Source: an uncultured Nitrospiraceae bacterium (GTDB lineage: Bacteria; Nitrospirota; Thermodesulfovibrionia; Thermodesulfovibrionales; Dissulfurispiraceae). From it: DNA of 55,169 bases. The DNA lies in the NCBI GenBank assembly GCA_903822005.1, contig CAIJNL010000030.1:1-55169 (forward strand). Reading direction: 5' to 3'. The notes beneath the pieces were generated by a model. The model saw only the letters and a program-made list of their open reading frames with translations. It was not told the origin of the DNA and ran no database searches. Positions 33,434 to 42,600 of the stretch are shown one piece after another; positions within the stretch are counted from its first letter, which is position 1, and every line of letters starts with the position of its first letter. The translations under genes were made by a program, and so were the position numbers.

Positions 33434-36010
33434 TCACCTTGAGACAGGCACTTCACCTATCTTGCGAATGAGTTGCTTTGCCTTGTATCGATTAAGCCAG
33501 GCCCCTACAGGACTGCCCGACCGGCCTGGGAATACAGAATCAGATTTCCATGGACCGCCAAAAATAAGGTCGAGTATATGGAGCGCCTTCTTGCCGCCCA
33601 TTATCATCGATTCCCTGCAGGCCGCGCAATAGGTCACCATCACATCAGACTTCACTTCAGCTGTCCTGCGCTCCATAACGCGTTTGGCGAGTTTGGGGTT
33701 TGCCGGAACGACCATCCCGCCAAAGCCACAGCATCTTGTCTCTTCCCTGGTGTGCGGCGGCTCCTCAACTGCGTACCCCATGGTGTTCATGATCTGCCGG
33801 ATTCCATCAAAGATCTCTGGAACATCGCGGGTCGGGCAAGAGTCATGTATGGCGATGGTAAGATCGGAGCCGGCGCCTCGTCCGACCGACAATGTGGGCA
33901 GGCCTATCTCAGGAAGGACCTCCCACAGGGAGCGCACGCGCTGCTTTGGACTGTACTGCTTCATGGTCACATAGCAGGATTGGCAGGCCACTATAATTTC
34001 CTCAGCGCCGACCCTGTCAATTTCCTTCTGCAGCTCCGCATAGCGTTCCTTGAAGGCCTCGACCTGTCCCAATGCCTTTGTCGGCTTGCCGCAGCATTTA
34101 AGAATGGCCCCGGTACCGGGAAGGCGGTCTCTGAGATGGGACAGTATATTCCCGACAAGCGCGGGATTATATGACGGCAAACTGCACCCTGGTATAAATA
34201 CCCGCTTTGCCTTGCCATCGCCATTGCCCGATATTGTGGTATTGAAGAAACTCGAAAATCCGAGGGCCTGGTGAACATCGATGACCTTATGCCCTTTTAT
34301 CGGTGATTTGCCTTTATTCTCCTTCACCATCTGAATGCGCATATCCATGAATCTGTCCATCATCATGAACTCTTTGGGGCAGACCAGGGTGCATTGTTTG
34401 CACATGTTGCAGGAATATGGTATTAAAGGATCCGCATTCCCCTTCTCAAGTATGTTACGGAAGAGCTCTCCAGGGCAGGTAGTGAAGTCATTGAGCATCT
34501 CGCACTCTGCCATGCATTCCTTGCACTCACACTTGAAACAGCGCGAGGCCTCCTGAACTGCGACGGCTTCTTCGAACCCGAGATCAACCTCCGCAAAAGA
34601 GAGCAGCCTGTCCTTAACAGGAATCATGGCCGTACGCAATCTGGGCAGGTTGGTTTCTTTCGGATCTATTGTAGTTTCGAGCTTCGTCTCGTAACTGCCC
34701 TCGAGATCCCTACCGGAGAAGAGGTCCCTGTCTGTCAGGTAGCGGTCTATGGATTCAGCCGCCCGTCGCCCTTCCGCCATTGCTTCTATCGCTATAACAG
34801 ACCTGCCGGTGGCATCGCCGCAGGCGAAGATGTTCTCAATACATGTCTGCAGCGAAACCGGATTGACAGTGAATCGGCCGCCGGCGTGCTGGGGAATGAT
34901 ACCTCTTGGTATGCATGAACCGTCCACCAGCTGGCCAATCGCGAATATGACCGTGTCCACATCCTCGAAAACTTCGGTGACGCTGTCATCAAACCTCGGA
35001 CAGAATTCACCGAGCGGATCGAACACTGATTTGCAGGCCCTTGCCCTAAACCCTGTGACTTTGCCGTCCCGGCCAAGTATCTCGACCGGTCCGCGGCCAT
35101 TATGTATTGTTATGCCCTCAGCCTCGGCGTCTTCAACCTCCCAGGTGTGCGCCGGCATCTCTTCACGGCTTTCGAGGCAGAACATATGCACGTCAACCGC
35201 TCCCAGGCGTCTTGCTGTCCTGGCGGCGTCAATTGCCACGCATCCGCCACCTACAACAACAATTTTTTTGCCGATATCGGATCTCTGGTTCAGGGTCACC
35301 TCTCTCAGGAACCTGGCGGCGCTGACCACGCCACTCAGTTCCTTGCCCGGAATCGGAAGCATGTTACCTTTCTGGGCGCCTATCGCGACGAGCACAACAT
35401 CATACTCGGCCCGCAGGTCCTCAAAATATACATCCTTGCCTATCTCCAGCCCGAGTTTGAACTCGATACCAAGTTTGTAGAGCAGGCTGTATTCCTTGTC
35501 TATAATCCTTGCTGGCAGGCGGTACTCCGGAATGCCGACCCTGAGCATGCCGCCCACAATATTGAGCCGGTCATATATGGTAACCTTGTAACCTTTTCGC
35601 CTGAGATCAAGTGCGGCCTGAGCGCCGGACGGACCAGCCCCTATTATGGCAATATGCTGGGGCTTTTCTTCCGCAATTGAAAGATCCCAGTCTTCCTCAT
35701 TATCATAATTGTCCGCAACGAATCTCTTGAGCGCCGCGATCGATAAGGGATTTTTAAGTTCATTACGCTTGCATTTGTCCTCACATGGGTGTGGGCATAT
35801 CCTGCCGAGCACACCCGGCAGAAACAGGGTTTCCCTGACCCTGGAGAGGGCTTCTTTAAACCTGCCTTCACTGATCAGTCCGGTGTAGCCTTTTGCATCA
35901 GTATGCATGGGACAGGTGGCAACGCAATAAGCCGCTGCCTCTCCCATGCAGCCGTCTGCTATCTCCTTCATCTTGTCAAGGACTGTTGATGTAGTACTAT
36001 TGTCTTCCAT
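33434..36010 (-). CDS. GltD-like NAD(P)H flavoprotein fused to an HdrD-like CCG module
   Basis: An 858-residue cytosolic fusion. Residues 15-90 hold an N-terminal [4Fe-4S] domain (CVATCPMHTD, CPHPCEDKCKR) as in GltD/DsrL/PreT. Residues 115-450 are the two-domain flavoprotein (FAD: IAIIGAGPSGAQAA; NAD(P)H: VVVGGGCVAIDAARTA; FACGDATGRS). Residues 490-550 carry further Cys motifs (CFKCECKECMAEC, CNMCKQCTLVCP). Residues 600-830 are two CCG domains (PGCSLPSYNP, CCGKPT, CQSCY, HDSCPTRD, CCGFGG, CAACRE). It could oxidise NAD(P)H and reduce a disulfide, trisulfide or ferredoxin, possibly with electron confurcation. DsrL shares the first two-thirds but has no CCG module. It lies just upstream of the rhodanese gene. 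The partner is not known. Confidence 0.88.
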   Translation of the reverse strand: MEDNSTTSTVLDKMKEIADGCMGEAAAYCVATCPMHTDAKGYTGLISEGRFKEALSRVRETLFLPGVLGRICPHPCEDKCKRNELKNPLSIAALKRFVADNYDNEEDWDLSIAEEKPQHIAIIGAGPSGAQAALDLRRKGYKVTIYDRLNIVGGMLRVGIPEYRLPARIIDKEYSLLYKLGIEFKLGLEIGKDVYFEDLRAEYDVVLVAIGAQKGNMLPIPGKELSGVVSAARFLREVTLNQRSDIGKKIVVVGGGCVAIDAARTARRLGAVDVHMFCLESREEMPAHTWEVEDAEAEGITIHNGRGPVEILGRDGKVTGFRARACKSVFDPLGEFCPRFDDSVTEVFEDVDTVIFAIGQLVDGSCIPRGIIPQHAGGRFTVNPVSLQTCIENIFACGDATGRSVIAIEAMAEGRRAAESIDRYLTDRDLFSGRDLEGSYETKLETTIDPKETNLPRLRTAMIPVKDRLLSFAEVDLGFEEAVAVQEASRCFKCECKECMAECEMLNDFTTCPGELFRNILEKGNADPLIPYSCNMCKQCTLVCPKEFMMMDRFMDMRIQMVKENKGKSPIKGHKVIDVHQALGFSSFFNTTISGNGDGKAKRVFIPGCSLPSYNPALVGNILSHLRDRLPGTGAILKCCGKPTKALGQVEAFKERYAELQKEIDRVGAEEIIVACQSCYVTMKQYSPKQRVRSLWEVLPEIGLPTLSVGRGAGSDLTIAIHDSCPTRDVPEIFDGIRQIMNTMGYAVEEPPHTREETRCCGFGGMVVPANPKLAKRVMERRTAEVKSDVMVTYCAACRESMIMGGKKALHILDLIFGGPWKSDSVFPGRSGSPVGAWLNRYKAKQLIRKIGEVPVSR

Positions 36011-36086
36011 ATTCTCCTTTACTGGACCTTTATTGATTTCTGTTTTCGAATTTAATTCCGGATTATCGTTTTATTCTTTTTCATAT

Positions 36087-36782
36087 CTATACTTGGGTCC
36101 GGCCTTGTTTGCGGCCCTTAAGCCGGTTCAGAAGCACCGGAGAAAGAGCAAATATAGCCAATACGGCAAAGGCAATAATAACTTTCCCCGACAGCACTTC
36201 CGACACTGAATTGACAGATCCGATCTGACTGCCTGCAAAGGCAAACACAACAGTTCCTGGAACGATACCTACAGAGGTTGTCCATACAAAAGTCTTAAGC
36301 GGGATTTTGGTAAGTCCCGAAAGAAAGTTGATAAGGAAGAAAGGAAAAACAGGTATAAAACGCAGGGTAAGGAGATATCGCGGACCGTTCTGATTAAGCT
36401 CTTCATTAAACTTGTTCAACTGGCTGTGATATTTTTCCTGAAGCCGGTCGCCGACCAGATAACGGGCTGAAAGAAAGGCGAGAACCGCGCCGGCAGTTGC
36501 CCCGATGTTCACTATGACAGTAGCGACAGCTATGCCGAACAGAAACCCTCCGGCAAGGGTCAGGATAATGTCACCAGGAATGGAGAAGGCAGTTGCTATA
36601 ATGTAAAGGGATATGAACAGGAACAGAGATAAAATATAGCGGTCGTGCACAAACATTACGAGGAAGTCCCTGTTCTGCTTTAAGTTATCAAAGGTAAGGA
36701 TGTCACCCGCGGGCGAATAATGTAATAACAAAATTACCGCAATAAATATGATAAGCAGAATGATCTTTTTCTTCTTGCTGAT
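36087..36782 (-). CDS. TVP38/TMEM64 (VTT-domain) membrane protein, probable AUC start
   Basis: This inner-membrane protein of about 231 residues belongs to the DedA-related VTT family. It has an N-terminal membrane segment, AFSIPGDIILTLAGGFLFG (near residue 70), GATAGAVLAFLSARYLVGDRL, RFIPVFPFFLINFLSGL and a final helix. Family roles include lipid scrambling or metabolite transport and are not settled. No ATG, GTG or TTG reaches the expected N terminus. GGAGG stands five bases before an ATC codon that would give the normal KKKKIILLIIFIAVILLL helix. The nearest standard start (TTG 36731) would delete this helix and has no ribosome binding site. Either AUC is used or an ATG has mutated or been misread. 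Confidence 0.82.
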   Translation of the reverse strand: MSKKKKIILLIIFIAVILLLHYSPAGDILTFDNLKQNRDFLVMFVHDRYILSLFLFISLYIIATAFSIPGDIILTLAGGFLFGIAVATVIVNIGATAGAVLAFLSARYLVGDRLQEKYHSQLNKFNEELNQNGPRYLLTLRFIPVFPFFLINFLSGLTKIPLKTFVWTTSVGIVPGTVVFAFAGSQIGSVNSVSEVLSGKVIIAFAVLAIFALSPVLLNRLKGRKQGRTQV

Positions 36783-37135
36783 GGCTACCTCCGCATGAAC
36801 ATCTTAATAAATCATCCTGAACATTTTTAGCCGGATGTAGAAACCTGACCTTATAAACCAGCAAGCTTTATATTTTCGCGTTGCTGTGCAGCATTTCTTC
36901 AGGCTTTGCATAATAGGTCTGATGACCAGACGCCCTAAAGCAAATGGTAATCATTTTCGAAAATATCATATAGATGCTGGGGTTGTCAAGTTCACCACGG
37001 CAAATACTTCGGCGGGTGAGGCTTTGTCATCTGTAAAGGCCCGCTTTGAGAAAAATAAGCCGTTTTATATATAATTATTGTTTGTGAAATAATGTATTGT
37101 CATTATCTAATGAAAATAATCCCGGGGAGTAACAG
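36783..37135. other. Divergent intergenic region with Fur box (353 bp)
   Basis: Lies between the VTT gene (minus) and the QueG-like gene (plus). It contains the Fur-type site at 36942-36965. A 62-codon frame at 36886-37074 shows no ribosome binding site or family resemblance, so I do not call it. Confidence 0.5.
36942..36965. promoter_or_regulatory. Fur box with overlapping palindrome
   Basis: AAATGGTAATCATTT matches the core of the E. coli Fur consensus GATAATGATAATCATTATC (14 of 16 positions over AATGGTAATCATTTTC). It overlaps a perfect 12-base palindrome ATTTTCGAAAAT (36953-36964). It shares AATGGTAAT with the box upstream of the Fur-family gene. Either the VTT gene (160 bases away) or the QueG-like gene (170 bases away) could be the target. 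Confidence 0.7.
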
Positions 37136-37846
37136 GTGGATCTTGACCTTAAGATAAAAGAGATTGCCGACATGTGGGGGGCCGACTTTGTTGGCGTGGC
37201 CGATCTGTCGTCAGCGCACGATGCGATTCTGTCGCAGGGCGGACCTGTTATCGCAGCTTATCCCCGTGCGATTTCAGTCGGCATAGGCCTGCTTCATACT
37301 GTGGTGGACCAGCTGCCCGACCGTGCCAACAGGTCCGTGGCAATGAGCTATCAGTATCACAGCTATGACCTTATCAATCAGAGACTCGATCTTATGATTT
37401 CGCAGTTGAGCAGGCGCCTGCAGCGCGACGGTTACCGGTCCATGCCTATACCGGCATCCAAGCGGGCTGATGACGAACGCATTTGCGCGGCATTCTCGCA
37501 CAAGATAGCGGCCAATCTGGCCGGGCTGGGCTGGATAGGTAAAAGCTGCCTGCTGGTGACCCCCGAAATAGGGCCCAGGGTGCGCTGGGCAACAGTGCTC
37601 ACCGATGCTCCGCTCACTATCACGGGAGAGCAGACTTCAGCAGATTGCGGTGATTGTACCGAATGCGTGGATATATGTCCGGTCCAGGCCTTCACGGGAG
37701 AGCCCTTCCGCGCTTCCGAGCCGCGCGAAAAAAGATATAATGCCAACAGATGTGACCGCTATTTTGAGGAGATGAAGGAAAAGGACCCGGAACTGGCGGT
37801 ATGCGGTCTCTGCCTGTATGTCTGTCCGCATGGCAGACAGCAGTAA
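37136..37846 (+). CDS. QueG-like double-[4Fe-4S] protein lacking the full epoxyqueuosine reductase length
   Basis: A 236-residue cytosolic protein starting at GTG, with GGGGAG seven bases upstream. Residues 1-155 resemble the N-terminal part of epoxyqueuosine reductase and reductive-dehalogenase relatives ([48 protein letters not shown]). Two ferredoxin clusters follow ([12 protein letters not shown] and [11 protein letters not shown]). At 236 residues it is far shorter than QueG (about 350-380) and has no C-terminal helical repeat, so tRNA modification is unlikely. It may be an electron carrier or a corrinoid-dependent or maturation protein. A terminator is shared with the opposing aminotransferase gene. 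Confidence 0.78.
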   Translation: MDLDLKIKEIADMWGADFVGVADLSSAHDAILSQGGPVIAAYPRAISVGIGLLHTVVDQLPDRANRSVAMSYQYHSYDLINQRLDLMISQLSRRLQRDGYRSMPIPASKRADDERICAAFSHKIAANLAGLGWIGKSCLLVTPEIGPRVRWATVLTDAPLTITGEQTSADCGDCTECVDICPVQAFTGEPFRASEPREKRYNANRCDRYFEEMKEKDPELAVCGLCLYVCPHGRQQ

Positions 37847-37868
37847 GGCAATAGAGACGCGATATTAA

Positions 37869-37904
37869 AGAAAGCGGCACGGGTATAAATCCGCGCCGCT
37901 TTCT
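37869..37904. terminator. Bidirectional terminator between convergent genes
   Basis: AGAAAGCGGC (37869-37878) pairs with GCCGCTTTCT (37895-37904), and an inner CGG/CCG pair extends the stem past a one-base bulge. It lies between the stops of the QueG-like gene (plus) and the aminotransferase (minus), 22 and 36 bases away. Confidence 0.85.
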
Positions 37905-37940
37905 ATTCAATGTCCGCAACAGGCAGAATCGAAATTACAC

Positions 37941-39260
37941 TTAAACAACGCTCGCGGCAGTAGTCTTCATGAACTTCTCGAAACCTGCCTTGTCCCTCGA
38001 TGCAACCTCCAGGCGGCTCACCCCGTCTTCCAGCACCTTAAGTTCAGAAGCGCAGGACAACCGCAGGAAATGCTGTCCTTCCGCCCCGATCCTTCCAAAA
38101 GAATTCCTGTCCATCGTGGCCACATAATGGCTGTATAGGAGGAACATCTGGAAAAGACCGGCCGGCGATGTGCGTGCCTTGATGTCCGCAGGCAGCGCAT
38201 CATAAGCTGAAATGGCCCCGATCGACTCGCAGATTCCGGCGATATTGGGGAAGAGATAGAACGCGCCTCCGGGAGTTTTGCAGCGAACACCCGGTATCGC
38301 ATTCAGTTTTTTCACGATTACATCCCTGCGGTCCTGGAATATCCTGACCATCTGTTCTGTCGCCGCCTTGCGCTCGGGATGCTCAAAGGCGATCCGCGCT
38401 CCTTCCTGCGTAAAAGGCGGTATGCATGAAAAATAGTTGATGTTGAGATTCTTGAACGTGTCTGCTTCGTCCTCAGTCGGAAACACTGCATAACCGACCC
38501 GACCGCCGGTCCATGCAAACGTTTTGGAGAAACCGCTGCTTATGATGGTCCTTTCCTCCATGCCGGGGACAGCAGCAATAGATATGTGCTTCTGCCCGTC
38601 AAATACGATGTATTCATATATCTCATCCGAATAAACGCGAACGTCCGGAGCGCATTTGTTCTTGATGACCGCTGCAATGCTGGTGAGCTGCTCCAGCGTG
38701 GCCACGCCCCCGGTCGGGTTCGACGGGAAGTTCAGGATAATCAGCCTGGTCCGGTCGGTTATCAGATCTCCAAGATGTTCTGCTGTAAAAGTGAAGTTCG
38801 ATTCTTCGGACACATGGAGCGGAACAGGCACTGCGCCAAGATAGCGCGGAAAAGATTCGTAGATCGGAAATCCGGGGCTGGGATAAATCACTTCGTCTCC
38901 GGGGTTGCAATAGGCCTCCTGCGTGAAACCTATCGAAGGTTTGCCACCCGGAAATACTACGACGCGGTCCGGTGACACGTCGAGGCCGCGCATTTCTTTC
39001 ATCTGCTTTGCAATCGCCTTGCGCAGGGGAAGTATGCCCTTTGGATCGCAATAATGGGTGTTCCCCAGATCAAGCTGGCGCTTCACTTCATCCTTCACAA
39101 AAGGCGGGATGTCAAAGTCCGGCTCGCCAAGGTTCAGGCGTACAACCTTGTGCCCTTCACCTTCCAGGAAAGCGATGTGAGGCCCTATCTTGAAAGCATT
39201 TTCAGTCCCCAGTTCATAAATACGGTCGGCATAAAGCCGTGCTCTTTTTGCTGAACTCAT
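37941..39260 (-). CDS. PLP-dependent class I/II aminotransferase
   Basis: A 439-residue fold-type I enzyme that transfers an amino group from an amino acid to a 2-oxo acid. Seen: NLGEPDFDIPPFV and THYCDPKGILPLRKAIA at the N terminus, LNFPSNPTGG (cofactor-binding Asn), VYSDEIYEYIVFDG (Asp/Tyr), and the Schiff-base Lys in SGFSKTFAWTGGRVGY (near residue 245). The C-terminal RLSCASE has the substrate-carboxylate Arg. It resembles aspartate/aromatic aminotransferases (AspC/AAT I subgroup), but an insert near residues 350-400 makes substrate assignment unsafe. GGGGG precedes the ATG. Its leader holds a long inverted repeat (39312-39369), a possible regulatory RNA. Confidence 0.9.
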   Translation of the reverse strand: MSSAKRARLYADRIYELGTENAFKIGPHIAFLEGEGHKVVRLNLGEPDFDIPPFVKDEVKRQLDLGNTHYCDPKGILPLRKAIAKQMKEMRGLDVSPDRVVVFPGGKPSIGFTQEAYCNPGDEVIYPSPGFPIYESFPRYLGAVPVPLHVSEESNFTFTAEHLGDLITDRTRLIILNFPSNPTGGVATLEQLTSIAAVIKNKCAPDVRVYSDEIYEYIVFDGQKHISIAAVPGMEERTIISSGFSKTFAWTGGRVGYAVFPTEDEADTFKNLNINYFSCIPPFTQEGARIAFEHPERKAATEQMVRIFQDRRDVIVKKLNAIPGVRCKTPGGAFYLFPNIAGICESIGAISAYDALPADIKARTSPAGLFQMFLLYSHYVATMDRNSFGRIGAEGQHFLRLSCASELKVLEDGVSRLEVASRDKAGFEKFMKTTAASVV

Positions 39261-39637
39261 AAAACGTTACCCCCTGTATGCGTGATTTTAATGTCATATC
39301 CGTTATTTACAGAGAAATCAGGCAAATTCCGGCAGAAGTATGCATGATCTTTTGCGCAACTGATTTCTCATTAATTGCATTTAAAACAGGTATGCAATGC
39401 CCGGTCTGTAAATGCAGGGGATAAGTTCAATGGGATGAAGGCATGCGCATATTCAGCCTTCCCGAAATTCTGCTCCCACATCCTGGCCCTCAAGCGCTGA
39501 GCAAAGGCGATCCTGCCATAATCTGGGACTATATTAACAAATAAATGGCACATTTCTGCAATCAGTCGGACCGCAAAAAATGGCCCTCACCTCAGGACGC
39601 TCTATGATACGAACGATCGCGGGTCTTTTCCCGGTTG
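39261..39637. other. Intergenic region with structured leader (377 bp)
   Basis: Separates the aminotransferase from the beta-barrel gene; both are on the minus strand. It contains the inverted repeat at 39312-39369. A 60-codon minus-strand frame (39371-39553) has no ribosome binding site and is not called. Confidence 0.45.
39312..39369 (-). promoter_or_regulatory. Long inverted repeat in the aminotransferase leader
   Basis: GAGAAATCAG (39312-39321) pairs perfectly with CTGATTTCTC (39360-39369), and just inside GCAAA pairs with TTTGC beyond a four-base bulge. The fold would lie about 50 bases upstream of the aminotransferase start. No known riboswitch class is recognised. Confidence 0.5.
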
Positions 39638-42600
39638 TTAGAAAGCCCCTATCGCGTTTACAAATACGCCGCGCGACCTGTATGACAGGTCCGTAAGGTT
39701 GTCGGAAAAGTTTGTAAAATTATAGCCTGCGCCTATCTTCAGGTTCTTGGTTATCTGGCGGTACAGGCCCACGAGGACTCCTGACCTTGAATCATGCGCC
39801 TCATAAACCGTCAGCCTGCGCACCTCCACTATCCCTGACCACTCTTTTATGAAATGCAGGTCTATACGGCCTACCATGAGATCTGCGACACTTGAGTACC
39901 AGGTGTCTGAAACCTTCGGCTGGCTCAGTTCCCCTATACGCAGGCCGTATTTCACGCCTATTGATAACCACGGCAACAGATCGTATATCGCGTCCACAGA
40001 AAAGACATGACTCCTTTGCGCGTAATCGACTATCAGTCCGCCCGATGAAACCTGCGACGGGGACGGTTCGTTCATGAAGTAAGTATATTTCAGCAGTGCG
40101 TTCAGTTTGTCATTCCTGACCGGTCTCACGGCCGCACCGATCACAAACTCCAGGTAATTGGCGTCATAGAACGCGCCCTGTGACGCATCGCTGAAAGAGA
40201 AGTTGAGTTTGGTGAGCACGCGCCATGACGGATCGAGCTGCAGGCCGAAGGCGTTCTTCATGAGCCAGGTCGAGCGGTGGCCGTTCGTGCCTGATTCGTC
40301 GCGATATTCCAGGGCGCTGGCATATTTGGTCTTATCAAATTTATAAGCCACGGAAAGTCCGCCTGCCTTCCGCTTAAGATCACCGGCCAGCGGATCGCTG
40401 ATAGTGCCCATCTCGCCCTTGAACCCGAAGGTCCAGCGGTCAGTCGGCGCATAGTCGATACCAAACGTGTTAACAAGGCTGTCCGGGCCCGCGCCGTTTA
40501 CCGACTTGACTTCGTCGTACAGTCGGACCTCTTTGCTGATCTTGTATCCACTGCCTAAGACCAGAGATCCTATCCTGCCGCGGAATTGCATGTCCGGGCG
40601 GTCAGTTTCATTCGTGTATGTCATATAGACATTGGACCTGTCATCTATCTTGTAATCGCCAAGCAGTTTGCCTCCGAGACCGCCGTCACCGGTCGAAATC
40701 TCCGCGCCTGCCTTCAGCCGAGGGGTTATCTGCCAGCCGCCGCCTATGCCGTACCTGTCGTTTTCAGGCCGGTTTCCCGTACGGGTAAGCGTCTCCTGCA
40801 CGAACCCGTATATGTTCCATGGCGCATAGACCAGATCGGGCATTTTGGCATCATCCGTCTTCTTTACTTCTCCGTCCTTCTGCTTTACCGTTGTCTTGTC
40901 CTTCTCCTGCGGCTGGGCCTTGTTGCCGCCTGCAGAGGTTTGCGGAACATTCTTTTTATCTGCGGCAGCTTGATCAGTTGATGCCTCAGAGCTGTTTGCC
41001 TTTGCCGCGCCGGCCGGCACCTGGGCCTTCTTTATGACAGGCCTGTAATCCACCCTGAATATCGCATCGGTGCGAGCTCCATTGTCAGATAACAGCGGGC
41101 TTGCATTAGCGATCCTTGTAGTGCGCTCGTCGATGCGGGCACCGACCGATACGCTTACCTCGTCCGTAATCTGCTGTTTGACATTGAGCTCTCCGGCGCT
41201 GTATGTCTGGCTCGCGCTGTCCCTCCAGTCGAGTTTGGCGACCAGCGTGGTCGTCTTTGTCAGGGATATCTGGGCCGACCCTCCTATCTGTTCTGTTGCC
41301 TCATTGCTGAAGGCGACCTGCCCCGGCGCCGAGAATCCTGCTTCGCGATTCTGCCAGTAGGCTGTCAGGCGTCCTTTTTCCCGTGACCAGATTTCAGATA
41401 AATCTATCGCGCCTTCGACCCTGTAAGCGTTGGCCTTCCCATTCCTGCCCTGCTGCTGATTGAAATCAAAGCCGCCCGTTATGGACGTCAGGGTTGTGGT
41501 CCCCGGCCCCTCAGATCTGGCAAACTCGCCTTTCACCCATGTGCCGGGCTTATAGCGCAGCATCAGGTCGGTGCCATACAGCCGCTGGCGCGCGGCCTCT
41601 TCACCCTGCTGATACCCGGTAAGTCCAAGCCGTAAGTAGTCACCTACCCATTGAGTGCCGCGTAATCCGTATGCGAGATCGGACAACGCCGTCATGCCCG
41701 GAACAAATTCATAAGTAACTACCATATACACCGGATTGCCGTTGAGCATGCTTGTCATTACAAGAGTGCTGCCGTCTGCTGTTGACGGCAGCGGCGACCT
41801 CAGCACAATGCGCCCCTGCAGGTAATTTATCTCGTAGTCTTGCGCCGGTGCGAGCTGATTCCTCTCAATAGCAAACCCGGAATCCTTGTCGCGCACCTCG
41901 ACCCATACGCGTTCAGATCCCTGTGTGATGTCCATATTGCGCAGATAGTACAGTGATCCGCCGGTGCCCCTGAATTCTTCACGCGATGCGATAGTGCCGG
42001 GTTCTGCCGCAAACGCGTTTATCTGCGTAGTGCGCTCTCCGAATTGCGTGGTGCTGTCAGGTTTGATCATGACGTTAAGGCCATACAGGCCTCTACTGTA
42101 TTGAGTCAGCTCCGTGCCGGTCCACTGTGTCTTGAAGTTGCCCCACATTACATACGAGTCGCCCTTTTCGAGCTTCACATAAAACTTGCCCTGGGTCGGC
42201 GCGTCATCAGTAATAGTGCTGTCGTCCCCGTAAACAGGATAGTACCTGTTGGGATCTATGTTGCGCAGCAGGTACTGCGGGTCTTTTGAATCGAGGTTCC
42301 TGAACAGATTCTGAACCGGTTGTTCCCGAGTGTCTGCACTTGCGGTGATAATATATTCGCCCTTGATCTTGCCTTTCAGGTAGAAAGCGCCGCGCCCGTC
42401 AATATACTCTTTTTTCGAATAATTGTCCGAATCCTGCGTAACGATATTCGCCTGTCCCGAGGTGCTGCGATACCCGGCAGTAATGTCTATAAGCCCCACA
42501 AAGAAAAAGTCGTTATCAGGTATGGATATGTTCCTTCTGAAGCTTGCACCGTTGTCCTTTTCATCCCTGAGCAGGACCTCGACGCTATGCGGACCTGCCG

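Noticed and set aside
33434-36010. Annotation of the flavoprotein fusion as DsrL
   Set aside because: DsrL has the GltD-like core and ferredoxin motifs but no C-terminal CCG domains, and the gene is outside the dsr transcript. I kept a descriptive name.
36886-37074. 62-codon plus-strand frame over the Fur box
   Set aside because: It spans a regulatory palindrome, lacks a ribosome binding site, and has no recognisable domain.
37136-37846. Annotation as QueG epoxyqueuosine reductase
   Set aside because: The protein is about 120 residues too short and lacks the C-terminal helical part, so only the ferredoxin and N-terminal resemblance is reported.
39371-39553. 60-codon minus-strand frame in the gap before the aminotransferase
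   Set aside because: No ribosome binding site and no resemblance to any family; more likely leader or spacer.
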